A DNA stretch of 64,000 nucleotides from NCBI RefSeq assembly GCF_014635345.1, contig NZ_BMCU01000005.1:1-64000 (forward strand), given 5' to 3'. Every line of letters begins with the position of its first letter. The stretch's first letter is position 1. The DNA is from Rhodococcoides trifolii. GTDB taxonomy: Bacteria > Actinomycetota > Actinomycetes > Mycobacteriales > Mycobacteriaceae. This document shows, piece after piece, positions 41,887 through 51,889 of this stretch. Made by a program: the position numbers and the translations under genes. The notes under the pieces are model-generated. The model saw nothing but the letters and a program-made list of their open reading frames with translations, had not been told where the DNA came from and made no database searches.

Positions 41887-42702
41887 ATGACCAGCAGCTC
41901 CGTCGCCCGCACCGACAGGCCCCTCGGGACCGGACTCGACATCTCCGGCCTGAGCAAGACGTTCACGATGGGTCGACGGTCGGTCACCGCCCTCGACGAC
42001 GTGAACCTGAAGACCAGCGAGGGCGCGTTCCTGTCGCTTCTCGGACCGTCGGGCTGCGGCAAGTCGACCGTTCTGCGCATCCTGGCGGGCCTCGACACCC
42101 CGACCGCAGGAACGTCGCTGATCAACGGCCAGTCCCCGAGCGAGATCCGAAAGGACCACGAACTCGGCATCGCGTTCCAGGACTCGGCGCTGCTGCCGTG
42201 GCGCACGGTGCTGTCCAACATCAAGCTTCCGCTGCAGGTCGCCGGCATCACTCCCGACGACACACAGATCGCGGACCTGGTGAAACTGGTCGGACTCGAA
42301 GGGTTCGAGAAGGCGAAACCGGCGCAGCTGTCGGGCGGTATGCGCCAACGCGTGTCGATCGCGCGCGCCCTCGTGGTCAAGCCCACCGTTCTTCTGCTCG
42401 ACGAACCGTTCGGTGCACTGGACGACATGACTCGCCAACGGCTCAACCTGGAGCTGCTGCGCATCTGGACCGAGAAGCCGGCCACGACACTGATGGTCAC
42501 GCACGGCATCGCCGAGGCAGTGTTCCTCTCCGACGTCGTCGCCGTCATGAGTCCGCGGCCAGGTCGCATCCTCGAAGTGGTCGACATCGATCTGCCTCGG
42601 CCGCGGACCCCGGAAATGATGCGCACGCCCGAGTTCCACAAGATCCACGACTATCTGTCCGGGCTGCTGTTCGGAACCAAGCCGGGCGAGGGTGTCGCGT
42701 GA
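41887..42702 (+). CDS. ABC importer ATP-binding protein, NitT/TauT type
   Basis: 271 residues. Walker [20 protein letters not shown]-loop [18 protein letters not shown], signature [15 protein letters not shown], Walker [18 protein letters not shown] and switch histidine [12 protein letters not shown]. The [11 protein letters not shown] block is typical of taurine/nitrate/thiamine-precursor (SsuB/TauB/ThiZ-like) ATPases. First gene of a four-gene importer; GTGA overlap with the first permease. Confidence 0.9.
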   Translation: MTSSSVARTDRPLGTGLDISGLSKTFTMGRRSVTALDDVNLKTSEGAFLSLLGPSGCGKSTVLRILAGLDTPTAGTSLINGQSPSEIRKDHELGIAFQDSALLPWRTVLSNIKLPLQVAGITPDDTQIADLVKLVGLEGFEKAKPAQLSGGMRQRVSIARALVVKPTVLLLDEPFGALDDMTRQRLNLELLRIWTEKPATTLMVTHGIAEAVFLSDVVAVMSPRPGRILEVVDIDLPRPRTPEMMRTPEFHKIHDYLSGLLFGTKPGEGVA

Positions 42703-43505
42703 CCGCCGTTCTCGATGCCCCTCCGACACCGTCGACGACGCGTCGATCGTTCGGACGACCGACCTGGCTCGGCGGGCTGATCGGCATCGTCGGCCTCGTC
42801 GCGGTGTGGTGGGTGATTGCCGCCGCCGGCGTGGGCAGCGGAACGATTCCGACGCCGGGCACCGTCGTGTCGACGATGTTCGACGACGGATGGGCGCTGT
42901 ACGGGCCGAACTTCTCCATCACCGCGCAAGGCGCGTTCAAAGGATTTCTCTACGGAAACGTGTTGGCCATCGTCCTCGCGGTGCTGGTGATCTTGATCCC
43001 GCCGATCGAGTCTCTCGCAACACAATTGGCGATCCTGAGCTACTGCACCCCACTTCTGGCGTTGGGTCCGATCATTCTCGTGGTCTTCGGTGGGCGCACG
43101 CCGACGGTGTTCCTCGCCGGCATGTACTGCTTCTTCACCACCATGGTCGGCACGCTGTCGGGACTGCGTTCCGCCGACACCGCCAGCCTTGATCTGGTGG
43201 CTGCGTACGGCGGCGGCCGCTGGCAGAAATTCCGCCGCGTCCAGCTGATCGCCGCTCTGCCCGCCACGTTCGCCGCGCTCAAGATCGCCGCCCCCGCTGC
43301 AGTTCTCGGAGCGATCCTCGGTGAATACCTCGGCGGCGTCGACAGCGGGATCGGAGTCGCGCTCACCGCGGCTCAGACGTCCTACAACGTGCCCCGGACC
43401 TGGGGAATGGCCTTGGCTGCAGCACTTCTCGCCGGAGCGGGCTATCTGATCGTGTCGGTGATCGCACGCATCGTCACCCCCTGGACCTCGGGAGACAAGC
43501 AGTGA
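42699..43505 (+). CDS. ABC importer permease, NitT/TauT type (first)
   Basis: About 268 residues, six helices, with the EAA loop in the fragment [20 protein letters not shown], which contacts the ATPase, and a second typical block [20 protein letters not shown]. The N-terminal 20 residues are a Pro/Thr-rich cytoplasmic segment. Start and stop both overlap neighbours by four bases. It differs from the following permease, implying a heterodimeric channel. Confidence 0.88.
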   Translation: MTAVLDAPPTPSTTRRSFGRPTWLGGLIGIVGLVAVWWVIAAAGVGSGTIPTPGTVVSTMFDDGWALYGPNFSITAQGAFKGFLYGNVLAIVLAVLVILIPPIESLATQLAILSYCTPLLALGPIILVVFGGRTPTVFLAGMYCFFTTMVGTLSGLRSADTASLDLVAAYGGGRWQKFRRVQLIAALPATFAALKIAAPAAVLGAILGEYLGGVDSGIGVALTAAQTSYNVPRTWGMALAAALLAGAGYLIVSVIARIVTPWTSGDKQ

Positions 43506-44344
43506 GCACCACCACCGAGGAGCGAGTCACGCGCGGCGAATCCGCCTACGGCGCGGGTCGCTCCATCGTCGGCTTCCTCGTACCGATTCTGATCGCCTTC
43601 GTGATGTTGCTCGTCATCTGGGTCGTGTTCCTGAACGCCTTCCCGCAAGTCGGCCCACGCGTGGGCAAGACACCGGCCGACGTATGGGAATACCTCTTCA
43701 CCGGATCACGGTCCGCCGAGGCGCGGTCGAGCGTGTTCGGCAATCTACGAATCACGTTGCGAGACGCCGGAGTCGGCTTCGTCGTCGGCATGGGCGGCGC
43801 TCTGATCATTGCGGCCGTGTTCGTGCTCTTCCGCAGCGTCGAGCAGACCTTCATGCCTGTCGCGATGTTGTTGCGCTCGGTTCCGCTGGTGGCGCTGACC
43901 CCGATCATCGTGCTGATCTTCGGCCGCGGAATCGTCGGCGTGACCGCGATGGTGGCGATCGTGGTGTTCTTTCCCGCATTGGTGATGATCATGGTGGGGT
44001 TGCGCCAAGCCCCGAGGCAGGCCCAGGACCTCATCGCCGCCTACGGCGGTAATTCGTGGACCGCCATGCGAATGGTGGCGGTTCCCTCGGCGCTGCCGTC
44101 CGTGTTCGCGGCCGCGCGAATCTCGGTGCCCGGCGCGCTCATCGGAGCGCTCATCGGCGAATGGCTCGGCAGTGGACGGGGCCTGGGCTCGTCGATGATC
44201 AAGTCGATTCCCAAGTATCAGTACAACGAGCTGTGGTCGTCGATCGTGGTCATCACGGTCGTCTCGATCGTCCTGTACGCGGTAGTGGGTGTGTTCGAGA
44301 AGATCGCGTTGGCGAGGTTCGGGCCGAACGCGGGAAAGACGTAA
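43502..44344 (+). CDS. ABC importer permease, NitT/TauT type (second)
   Basis: 280 residues with a hydrophilic N-terminus ([19 protein letters not shown]) and six helices. The EAA block is AQDLIAAYGGNSWTAMRMVA and the terminal block ISVPGALIGALIGEWLGSGR. It is paralogous to the preceding permease and probably pairs with it. A gap of 67 bases separates it from the binding-protein gene, in which a -10-like TAGTGT allows an extra promoter. Confidence 0.88.
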   Translation: MSTTTEERVTRGESAYGAGRSIVGFLVPILIAFVMLLVIWVVFLNAFPQVGPRVGKTPADVWEYLFTGSRSAEARSSVFGNLRITLRDAGVGFVVGMGGALIIAAVFVLFRSVEQTFMPVAMLLRSVPLVALTPIIVLIFGRGIVGVTAMVAIVVFFPALVMIMVGLRQAPRQAQDLIAAYGGNSWTAMRMVAVPSALPSVFAAARISVPGALIGALIGEWLGSGRGLGSSMIKSIPKYQYNELWSSIVVITVVSIVLYAVVGVFEKIALARFGPNAGKT

Positions 44345-44411
44345 CACGCCCGACACTTTCGCCGCTTCACGGGCAAACTCCGCGAAACGGAACCGCCCTA
44401 GTGTTCCGCTC

Positions 44412-45479
44412 ATGACACAGAATTTCGACCGCCGTTCGTTCTTCCGCTACTCCGCGTTGGCGGGCGTGGCCGTGGGCGGCACCGCGGTACTGGCTGCATG
44501 CAGCAGCGACGATTCGTCGGCCGCGGGCGGCACGTCCGACGACGGCAGCACCTACGGCACTGTCGCTGTTCAGCTGTCGTGGATCAAGAACATCGAGTTC
44601 GCGGGCGAGTACTTCGCGATCGAAAAGGGCTACTACAAGGACGCAGGCTTCGGCAGCGTCGATCTGGTTGCAGGCGGAGCCGCCGGCACCGGTGTCGAAG
44701 CGGGTCTCGACACCGGCAAGGTGTGGATCGGCATGTCCGCGCCTCAGCTGACCGCCCCGGCCGTGCTCGACGGGCTGGAAGCGAAGATCGTCGGAGCGAC
44801 GTTCCAGAAGAACCCGTTCGCGATCGTGAGCTCCGCAGCGAACCCCATCAGAACCCCGCAGGACATGGTCGGCAAGAAGATCGGCGTGCAGGATTCCAAT
44901 CAGTTGGTGTTCGGTGCGCTGCTCTCGGCAAACGGGCTCACCGAAGACCAAATGACCATCGTCCCCGCCCAGTTCGACCCGAGTCCGCTCGCCAACGGCG
45001 AGGTGGACGGCTGGGTCAGCTACGTGACGAACGAGCCGATCACGCTCGCAGGCAAAGGCTTTCCGAACAGCAACTTCCTGTTCGCCGACTTCGGGCTCCC
45101 GCTCGTCGCCGAGACGTTCACCGTCAAGCAGGAGACCATCGACAACGAACGCGACAAGCTCAAGGCGTTCCTCAAGGCCGAAATCCTCGGCTGGAAGGAC
45201 GCCGTTGCGAACCCTGCGGAGTCCGCCCGACTGGCCGTCGAAATCTACGGGAAGGATCAGAACCTCGAGTTGGCGGAGCAGACCGCCGAGGCAACGGCTC
45301 AGAACACCCTCGTCACCTCGCCCGACACCGAGGCCAACGGGCTGTTCACCATCAGCCAGACGCTGATCGACGAGAACATCGCGGCACTCGCGAAAGCCGG
45401 GATCGACATCTCCGCCGACGAACTGTTCGACATGTCGGTACTCGCCGAGGTGTACGCGGAGAACCCCGATCTGAAGTGA
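44412..45479 (+). CDS. ABC importer substrate-binding lipoprotein, NMT1/THI5-like
   Basis: About 355 residues. A twin-arginine signal (DRRSFFRYSALAGVAVGG) ends in a lipobox LAAC, so it is exported folded by Tat and then lipidated. The mature domain begins VQLSWIKNIEFAGEYFAIEK, the NMT1/THI5-like pattern shared by receptors for thiamine pyrimidine precursors, riboflavin precursors, nitrate or sulfonates. GGAAGTGVEAGLDTGKVWIG and PQDMVGKKIGVQDSNQLVFG follow. Ligand not determinable; a pyrimidine or flavin precursor is a guess from the family. It encounters the converging GPP34 gene 5 bases after its stop. Confidence 0.87.
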   Translation: MTQNFDRRSFFRYSALAGVAVGGTAVLAACSSDDSSAAGGTSDDGSTYGTVAVQLSWIKNIEFAGEYFAIEKGYYKDAGFGSVDLVAGGAAGTGVEAGLDTGKVWIGMSAPQLTAPAVLDGLEAKIVGATFQKNPFAIVSSAANPIRTPQDMVGKKIGVQDSNQLVFGALLSANGLTEDQMTIVPAQFDPSPLANGEVDGWVSYVTNEPITLAGKGFPNSNFLFADFGLPLVAETFTVKQETIDNERDKLKAFLKAEILGWKDAVANPAESARLAVEIYGKDQNLELAEQTAEATAQNTLVTSPDTEANGLFTISQTLIDENIAALAKAGIDISADELFDMSVLAEVYAENPDLK

Positions 45480-45483
45480 CCGT

Positions 45484-46194
45484 CTAGTTCGAACCGCCCG
45501 CGGTGATCACGGGGACCATCATCGCGACCATGAGGGCCGCGTTGACGTCCTGTACCGCCTTGCGCACTGCTGCTCCGGCGAAGTCGCCGTCGGCAATCTG
45601 CTTGGCACGCTTGGTCACCGCGCGGCGGTCGGCGTCGTCGACCACTTTCCCCACCGCGTCGATCGCGCACAGAAGCGACACGACGGCGGCGAGACGGGGC
45701 TGCGGGGTGAGGCCGTCGACCAAGACCCCGTGGAGTGCGTTCCTGATGCCGGCCTCGTAGGCCTTGTCGCGCGCGGGCCACGCTGTGGTGGGGAAGACTC
45801 CGAGGATCTTGCCGCGCCTCTCGCCGACGAATCCCTGTTCGACGAGACGCGACGCCACGTCGTCGCGAAGACCCTTCTGCAACTTCTCGATGGCGCGCTT
45901 CGGGGTCATCGGGCGCGAACTGGTGGCCACCGCCTCGGCCACCCGACGGAGGAGCGGGTCCGTCGGCGGCGGCGCATCGGTCACCAGCAGTCGGCCCTTC
46001 TTGATTATCCGACCGGCCTCCGGCCTTCCCGCAACGTGCTCGCCGTCCTCCGACAGTCGCAGTACTCCCGACATCGCCAACTCCAGCACCAGCGCCCCGG
46101 CGAGAACGCGGGGAAGCTTGGTGCTGTCGACGATGGGCTTGCCGGACCCGTCGTCGAGCAGAAGCAACAGCACGTCCTCCGCAATCAGAGTCAT
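45484..46194 (-). CDS. GPP34 (Golgi phosphoprotein 3)-domain protein
   Basis: About 236 residues, mostly helical, beginning MTLIAEDVLLLLLDDGSGKP as in bacterial and eukaryotic GPP34/GOLPH3 proteins, which bind phosphoinositides in eukaryotes. Family landmarks also include LPRVLAGALVLELAMSGVL and a C-terminal AALMVAMMVPVITAGGSN. Bacterial members, frequent in actinobacteria, have no fixed function. The loop VAGRPEAGRIIKKG is encoded at repeat copy 4. It diverges from the acyl-CoA ligase at 46238 across 43 bases. Confidence 0.82.
   Translation of the reverse strand: MTLIAEDVLLLLLDDGSGKPIVDSTKLPRVLAGALVLELAMSGVLRLSEDGEHVAGRPEAGRIIKKGRLLVTDAPPPTDPLLRRVAEAVATSSRPMTPKRAIEKLQKGLRDDVASRLVEQGFVGERRGKILGVFPTTAWPARDKAYEAGIRNALHGVLVDGLTPQPRLAAVVSLLCAIDAVGKVVDDADRRAVTKRAKQIADGDFAGAAVRKAVQDVNAALMVAMMVPVITAGGSN
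46015..46031 (+). repeat. Copy 4 of the oriented GGCCTCCGGCCTNCCCG repeat
   Basis: Core GGCCTCCGGCCTTCCCG, inside the GPP34 gene. The coding (minus) strand reads GRPEAGRII there. Confidence 0.7.
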
Positions 46195-46237
46195 GACTCG
46201 ACCATACTTGCGTCTGCGTCGGAATAGAGTGCGGTTC

Positions 46238-48103
46238 ATGAGTGCCTATCGCGCAGCATTTTCCGCCGCCGCAGAGGATCCGGACACGTTCTGGTTGGAG
46301 GCTGCGGCCGCGGTCGACTGGGTCGTTCCGCCCACACGCGCACTCGACGATTCGTCCCCGCCCTTCTATCGGTGGTTTCCAGGCGCAGCACTCAATACCT
46401 GCTACAACGCGCTGGACCGGCACATCGAGGCGGGTCACGGCGAGCGCACCGCACTGATCTACGACTCTGCGATGATCGGAACCGCGCAGTCGTTCACCTA
46501 CACCGAGCTGTGTGAGCACGTCGCGACATTCGCGGGCGCACTGGCCGCGCACGGCGTCGGGGCCGGCGATCGGGTGATTCTGTACATGCCCATGATTCCC
46601 GAAGCCGTGGTTGCCATGCTGGCCTGCGCCCGTATCGGCGCTGTCCATTCGGTCGTGTTCGGCGGCTTCGCTGCCAAGGAACTCGCGGCGCGTATCGACG
46701 ACGCCCGACCGGTCGCACTGGTGACCGCGTCCGGTGGACTCGAACCGGGCCGGACCGTCGAGTATCTCCCGCTGATCGCGTCGGCGCTCGAGATGTCGAC
46801 GTCGCCTCCCTCGGTGGTGATCGTGAAGAACCGGCCGCAGATCGGCGGGGCGCTACCCGCGGGCTGGCTCGACTGGGACTCGGTGACCGCCGACGCCGAA
46901 CCCGCTGCGCCCGTGACGGTTTCGGCCACGGATCCGCTCTACATCCTCTACACCTCGGGTACCACGGGGAAGCCCAAGGGCGTGGTGCGGGACAACGGTG
47001 GCCACGCCGTCGCGCTGACGTGGTCGATGAAGAACATCTACGACGTCGGACCGGGTCAGGTCATGTGGACGGCCTCGGACGTCGGGTGGGTGGTGGGCCA
47101 CTCGTACATCGTGTACGCGCCCCTCCTCGTCGGCGCGACAACCGTTCTCTACGAAGGTAAACCGGTCGGCACACCCGACGCCGGAGCGTTCTGGCGCGTC
47201 ATCGACGACCACAAGGTCCGCGCGCTGTTCACGGCGCCGACCGCTCTGCGTGCGATCCGGAAGGTGGATCCCGACGTCGCACTCCTCGCGGACCACGACG
47301 TGTCGTCTCTGGAAACCCTGTTCGTTGCCGGTGAGCGACTCGACCCGGACACCTACGAATGGGCGAGCCGCATCCTCGACCGGCCCGTTGTCGACCACTG
47401 GTGGCAGACCGAAACCGGGTGGGCCATCTGCGCGAATCTCCGCGGCCTGGAACCGATGCCGATCAAGGCGGGGTCACCGACGGTACCGGTACCCGGCTTT
47501 CGTGTGGGCATCGTCGACGAGAACGGCGGTCCCGTCGAGACGGGCGACGAGGGCAACATCGTCATCGCTCTACCGTTGCCGCCCGGCACTCTCACCGGTC
47601 TGTGGAACGACGACGAGCGTTTCGTGAAGTCGTACCTCACGGCATTCGACGGGTACTACCTCACGGGCGACTCGGGATTCATCGACGCCGACGGGTACGT
47701 CTCGGTCCTCGGACGTACCGACGACGTGATCAACGTTGCCGGACATCGGCTTTCGACCGGCAGCATCGAAGCTGTCGTCGCATCGCATCCGGCCGTGGCG
47801 GAGTGCGCGGTCATCGGCATCCACGACGACATCAAGGGCCAGCGGCCCAGCGGGTACGTCGTCCTCAAGGCGGGCAAGGAGATCGACGAGGCGACGCTTC
47901 GCTCGGAACTGGTGGCCATGGTGCGCGATCAGATCGGTGCCGTCGCCACGTTCCGGGACGTGACCGTCGTGCAGGGGCTGCCGAAGACGCGGTCGGGCAA
48001 GATACTTCGAAAGACCATGCGGCAGATCGCCGACGGTGACGAGGTGATCGTGCCGTCGACGATCGAGGACGTGTCGGTGTTGGACGCGCTGCGAAGGCTG
48101 TAG
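46238..48103 (+). CDS. prpE: Propionyl-/acetyl-CoA synthetase (PrpE-like acyl-CoA ligase)
   Basis: About 621 residues, the length of PrpE/Acs enzymes. Adenylation motif YILYTSGTTGKPKGVVRDNG at about residues 237-256; the RDNGGH end favours PrpE over acetyl-CoA synthetase. Others are HWWQTETGWAI, YYLTGDSGFIDADGY, GRTDDVINVAGHRLSTG and the C-terminal catalytic-lysine block KTRSGKILRKTMR. It activates propionate or acetate to the CoA ester through an acyl-adenylate. This fits the carboxylate symporters and accD3 in the window. A bidirectional terminator follows the gene. Confidence 0.87.
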   Translation: MSAYRAAFSAAAEDPDTFWLEAAAAVDWVVPPTRALDDSSPPFYRWFPGAALNTCYNALDRHIEAGHGERTALIYDSAMIGTAQSFTYTELCEHVATFAGALAAHGVGAGDRVILYMPMIPEAVVAMLACARIGAVHSVVFGGFAAKELAARIDDARPVALVTASGGLEPGRTVEYLPLIASALEMSTSPPSVVIVKNRPQIGGALPAGWLDWDSVTADAEPAAPVTVSATDPLYILYTSGTTGKPKGVVRDNGGHAVALTWSMKNIYDVGPGQVMWTASDVGWVVGHSYIVYAPLLVGATTVLYEGKPVGTPDAGAFWRVIDDHKVRALFTAPTALRAIRKVDPDVALLADHDVSSLETLFVAGERLDPDTYEWASRILDRPVVDHWWQTETGWAICANLRGLEPMPIKAGSPTVPVPGFRVGIVDENGGPVETGDEGNIVIALPLPPGTLTGLWNDDERFVKSYLTAFDGYYLTGDSGFIDADGYVSVLGRTDDVINVAGHRLSTGSIEAVVASHPAVAECAVIGIHDDIKGQRPSGYVVLKAGKEIDEATLRSELVAMVRDQIGAVATFRDVTVVQGLPKTRSGKILRKTMRQIADGDEVIVPSTIEDVSVLDALRRL

Positions 48104-48117
48104 GCGCTTCGCACCCG

Positions 48118-48155
48118 TGCGCCTTTAAGTACCTCCGAAGGTACTTTTTGGCGCA
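48118..48155. terminator. Bidirectional terminator between prpE-like gene and photolyase
   Basis: A nested hairpin: inner 8-bp stem AAGTACCT (48127-48134) with AGGTACTT (48139-48146), flanked by A/T runs and an outer 6-bp stem TGCGCC/GGCGCA. A T-run lies on each side in the appropriate sense, so it can end both converging transcripts. Unusually AT-rich for this DNA. Confidence 0.85.
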
Positions 48156-48171
48156 CAGGCGGCGGAGGCGC

Positions 48172-49515
48172 CTACTTGATCTTCCCGAACCGCTCCAGCG
48201 CCACCTGCCGCTCGTGCGCATGGTCGACGATCTGGTCCGGGTACTTCTCCGGGCGACCGTTCTTCAATGCATGCACCGCCTTGCCCTCCACCTCGTGTAG
48301 CTCGGGAATCCACCGGCGTACGTAATCACCTGTGGGGTCGAACTTCTCGCCCTGCGTGGTGGGATTGAACACCCGGAAGTACGGGGACGCATCGGTTCCG
48401 GTTCCGGCCGTCCACTGCCAGCCGTGCTGGTTGCTCGCGAGGTCACCGTCACGCAACTGCGCCATGAAGTACCGCGCTCCGCGCCACCACGGCAGGTGAA
48501 GATCCTTCACCAGGAACGACGCCACGATCATCCGCACTCGGTTGTGCATCCAGTGCTCGGAGTTCAGTTGACGCATACCGGCATCGACGATCGGATACCC
48601 CGTCTTGCCCTCGCACCACGCGTCGAACAGCTCGTCGGCATGCTTGCCGGTGTCGAGTTCGATGGCGTCGAACTTCTTGATGTAGTTCTCGCGCGCGCTG
48701 TCGGGCCGGCGGGCGAGAATCTCGGCGTAGAAATCGCGGAAACAGAGTTCTCGGCGGTAGGACTCGGCGCCCTCGTTGCGTGACTTCGCGATGTCGGCGA
48801 GGAGGGTGCGCGGGTGGACGGCGCCCCACTTGAGGTGCATCGACATTCGGCTCGTGGTGTCGAGATCCGGACGATCACGCTCGTCGTCGTACTCACGAAT
48901 GCGATTGTCGTAGAACTCTTTCCACTGCTTCAGGGCAGCGTCTTCACCGACTTCGATGTCGACGTCCGCACCCTTCTCGGTCGGGATGTCGACCCGCTTC
49001 GGTCCGCCGGAAACATCGGACGGGTCGAGCCACGTCGCCGTCTTCACCGAAGTGTCGGCCGGGCCGCGCCACCCGTGATCGAGCCACCGTCGGTAGAAGG
49101 GGGTGAAGACCTTGAAACCGTCACCGTCGTCCTTGGTGATGCGGCCGGGCGAGATCACGTAGGGCGACCCGGTGGCCACCAGGTCCACCTTCTCGCCCAC
49201 CGCGGCGTCGCGCTCGCGCCCATAGGGACCGAAGTCCTCGGTGATGTGCACGTCGGTCGCGTCGACGGCCTTGGCCACCTTCGGCACGACGGTGGTGGGG
49301 TCGCCGCGCACCACGAGCAGGTTGCCGTCCAACTGTTCGTCGAGCGTGGTCAGCATGCGGAAGAGCACGTCCCGGCGAGCCGAGCCGGACGGCGTGAGGA
49401 GTTTCTCGTCCAAGACGAACAGCCCCAGCACCGAGCCGTCGGATTCGGCGGCGCGGGCCAGGGCTGGGTGGTCACCGAGGCGGAGATCGCGGCGGAACCA
49501 GAGAACGGAAGGCAT
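48172..49515 (-). CDS. phr: Deoxyribodipyrimidine photolyase
   Basis: 447 residues. N-terminal antenna-binding Rossmann domain (VLWFRRDLRLGDHPALARAA) and C-terminal FAD-binding domain with REL-FRDFYAEIL, GKTGYPIVDAGMRQLNSEHWMHNR, SFLVKDLHLPWWRGARYF, DGDLASNQHGWQWTAGTGTDASPYFR (given here in parts; WQWTAGTGTD contains the flavin/dimer-site residues) and RWIPELHEVEG. Typical of class I cyclobutane pyrimidine dimer photolyases, which repair ultraviolet damage with blue light. Single gene between terminator and glnN. Confidence 0.92.
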   Translation of the reverse strand: MPSVLWFRRDLRLGDHPALARAAESDGSVLGLFVLDEKLLTPSGSARRDVLFRMLTTLDEQLDGNLLVVRGDPTTVVPKVAKAVDATDVHITEDFGPYGRERDAAVGEKVDLVATGSPYVISPGRITKDDGDGFKVFTPFYRRWLDHGWRGPADTSVKTATWLDPSDVSGGPKRVDIPTEKGADVDIEVGEDAALKQWKEFYDNRIREYDDERDRPDLDTTSRMSMHLKWGAVHPRTLLADIAKSRNEGAESYRRELCFRDFYAEILARRPDSARENYIKKFDAIELDTGKHADELFDAWCEGKTGYPIVDAGMRQLNSEHWMHNRVRMIVASFLVKDLHLPWWRGARYFMAQLRDGDLASNQHGWQWTAGTGTDASPYFRVFNPTTQGEKFDPTGDYVRRWIPELHEVEGKAVHALKNGRPEKYPDQIVDHAHERQVALERFGKIK

Positions 49516-49581
49516 GGATCGAGTATGCCCACATCGGCCGTGCGCGAAAACCGCCCCATTCGAGGCGGTCTTCGCTCGGGG

Positions 49582-51759
49582 TTACAGCACGTAGAGCATC
49601 TCCTGGTACGTCGGGAGCGGCCACAGATCGTCGGCCACGATGCCCTCGAGCTCGTCCGCTGCGGCGCGGACTGCATCCATCGCGGGTAGCAACTCTTCCT
49701 GCGCGTGCTTGGCGTGGCCGAGTGCGTCGTCTCCACCCTCGTGCGCCAAGGCGCCCTTCAGCGTGGCCAGTGCGGCGCGCAGTGTCGTGATCGGGGCGGT
49801 CACCTCGGTGAGTGCGGTGGTGTCGGCGTCGACTCCGGCTGCCTTCAGCGCCGCAACGTTCTGCGCCAGTTCGGTTTGGTAGCGAACGGCGGCCGGAAGA
49901 ACCGACGTCGTGCCGATCTCCGAGGTCAGCCGCGCTTCGACACCGATCGTGAGGATGTACTGCTCGAGACCGATCTCGTAGCGGCTGTGCATCTCTCGAT
50001 TGTTGAAGACGTTGTACTTGTCGAACAGATCCATCGCGTCCTGCGTGATCAGCTCCGGCAACGCGTCGAGCGTGGTGCGCAGGTTCGCGAGGCCGCGCGA
50101 TTCGGCTTCGATGGGCCAGGTGTCGGAGTACCCGTCACCGTTGAAGACGACGGCGCCGTGGTCGGTGATGATCTGCGTCAACACGTTCTGCACGGCCTCG
50201 TCGAAGTCGGTGCCCTCTGCCACGGCAGCTTCGAGTGTGGTGGCGATGTAGTCGAGCGAATCGGCCATGATCGTGTTGATGGTGACCATGGGTCCGTTGA
50301 CCGTCTGCATCGAGCCCGGTGCGCGGAACTCGAAGCGGTTGCCGGTGAACGCAAACGGGCTGGTGCGGTTACGGTCGCCCGGATCGGTGGGCAGGATCGG
50401 CAGCGTGTCCACGCCGATCATCATCGTGCCCTTGCCCTTCGAGGACGTGGCCGCACCCTTGGCGATCTGATCGAAGATGTCGGCGAGCTGGTCGCCGAGG
50501 AAGATCGAGATGATCGCCGGCGGGGCCTCGTTGGCGCCGAGGCGGTGATCGTTGGTGGCCGACGCGACCGACGCGCGCAGCAGACCCGAGTACTTGTGCA
50601 CCGCGCGGATGACCGCGGCGCAGAAGACCAGGAACTGCGCGTTCTCGTGCGGGGTGTCACCGGGGACCAGGAGGCTGCCCAGATCGGCGTTGCCGAGCGA
50701 GAAGTTGACGTGCTTGCCCGATCCGTTGACGCCCTCGAACGGCTTCTCGTGGAACAGGCACTCCATGCCGTGCTTCTTGGCGATGGTCTTGAACGTCGTC
50801 ATCAGCAGCTGCTGGTGGTCGGCCGCGACGTTGCCGCGCTCGAACATCGGCGCGATCTCGAACTGACCGGGCGCAACCTCGTTGTGGCGGGTCTTGGCCG
50901 GGATGCCGAGCTTGAAGAGCTCGTGTTCGGTGTCCATCATGAAGCCGAGCACGCGCTCGGGGATGGCACCGAAGTAGTGGTCGTCGAACTCCTGACCCTT
51001 GGGCGGCTTGGCGCCGAAGAGTGTGCGGCCGGCGTTCAGCAGGTCGGGCCGGGCGAGGAAGAAGTGGCGGTCGACCAGGAAGTACTCCTGCTCGGGGCCG
51101 CAGAAGGAGACGATGTTGCCCGGCTTCTCGTGTCCGAACAGTTTCAGGATGCGCTCGGCGTGCCCGCCCATCGCCTGCTGACTGCGCAGCAACGGGGTCT
51201 TGTGATCGAGCGCCTCACCGGTCATCGAGACGAAGACGGTCGGGATGCAGAGGGTGTTGCCGTTCGGGTTCTCGAGCACGTAGGCCGGGCTGGTCACGTC
51301 CCACCCGGTGTAGCCACGGGCCTCGAAGGTGTTGCGCAGTCCGCCGTTGGGGAAGCTGGACGCGTCGGGCTCGCCCTGGATCAGGGTCTTGCCGGCGAAC
51401 TCGGCGAGGGCGGTGCCGTCGCCCGTCGGGTCGAAGAAGCTGTCGTGCTTCTCGGCCGTGAAGCCCGTGAGCGGGTAGAAGACGTGGGCGTAGTGCGTCG
51501 CACCCTTTTCCAGCGCCCAGTCCTTCATGGCCGAGGCGACCGCGTCGGCGACCGCCGGGTCGAGCTTCTTGCCGCCCTCGATCGTGGCCATGACGGACTT
51601 GAAGACGGACTTCGGCAGTCGCTTCTGCATGACGACCTTGCTGAAGACGTTCTCGCCGAAGAATTCGCTCGGGGTCTGCGACACCGAGAAATCGAAAGCT
51701 GGGGGCACGTAGGCCTCGACGTCCTGGATCGCTTGCAGGCGAACGGCGTTTCCACTCAT
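49582..51759 (-). CDS. glnN: Glutamine synthetase type III
   Basis: 725 residues, the length of GSIII rather than the ~470 of GSI. The catalytic domain includes [15 protein letters not shown] (metal-binding Glu), [13 protein letters not shown] segment [40 protein letters not shown], and [20 protein letters not shown]. It condenses ammonia and glutamate using ATP. The ATG at 51759 has GAGGGG upstream; the frame is open further but without a comparable site. The gene is preceded by a GlnR box and an inverted repeat, consistent with nitrogen control. Confidence 0.93.
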   Translation of the reverse strand: MSGNAVRLQAIQDVEAYVPPAFDFSVSQTPSEFFGENVFSKVVMQKRLPKSVFKSVMATIEGGKKLDPAVADAVASAMKDWALEKGATHYAHVFYPLTGFTAEKHDSFFDPTGDGTALAEFAGKTLIQGEPDASSFPNGGLRNTFEARGYTGWDVTSPAYVLENPNGNTLCIPTVFVSMTGEALDHKTPLLRSQQAMGGHAERILKLFGHEKPGNIVSFCGPEQEYFLVDRHFFLARPDLLNAGRTLFGAKPPKGQEFDDHYFGAIPERVLGFMMDTEHELFKLGIPAKTRHNEVAPGQFEIAPMFERGNVAADHQQLLMTTFKTIAKKHGMECLFHEKPFEGVNGSGKHVNFSLGNADLGSLLVPGDTPHENAQFLVFCAAVIRAVHKYSGLLRASVASATNDHRLGANEAPPAIISIFLGDQLADIFDQIAKGAATSSKGKGTMMIGVDTLPILPTDPGDRNRTSPFAFTGNRFEFRAPGSMQTVNGPMVTINTIMADSLDYIATTLEAAVAEGTDFDEAVQNVLTQIITDHGAVVFNGDGYSDTWPIEAESRGLANLRTTLDALPELITQDAMDLFDKYNVFNNREMHSRYEIGLEQYILTIGVEARLTSEIGTTSVLPAAVRYQTELAQNVAALKAAGVDADTTALTEVTAPITTLRAALATLKGALAHEGGDDALGHAKHAQEELLPAMDAVRAAADELEGIVADDLWPLPTYQEMLYVL

Positions 51760-51792
51760 TTTTTTGCTGTCCCCTCGAGGAAAAAGAAGATT

Positions 51793-51809
51793 CCGTAACG
51801 GCGTTACGG
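51793..51809. promoter_or_regulatory. Inverted repeat in the glnN leader
   Basis: CCGTAACGGCGTTACGG is a perfect inverted repeat about one central base, 34 bases before the glnN start. It contains GTAAC and GTTAC half-sites reminiscent of nitrogen-regulator boxes, but the spacing is not that of GlnR. Operator or leader hairpin. Confidence 0.45.
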
Positions 51810-51851
51810 ACTCCGACCCCGCGGACTCTACGAAGCTGTCGTGGCGGGAGT

Positions 51852-51867
51852 GTTTCCGAACTGTGAC
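51852..51867 (-). promoter_or_regulatory. GlnR box upstream of glnN
   Basis: The minus strand reads GTCAC-AGTTCG-GAAAC, a full match to the actinobacterial GlnR consensus GTnAC-n6-GaAAC. It is about 93 bases before the glnN start, upstream of the likely promoter, which suits activation under nitrogen limitation. It also lies 22 bases before the prrA GTG. Confidence 0.75.
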
Positions 51868-51889
51868 CACTGCAATGCACAATTGCGAG

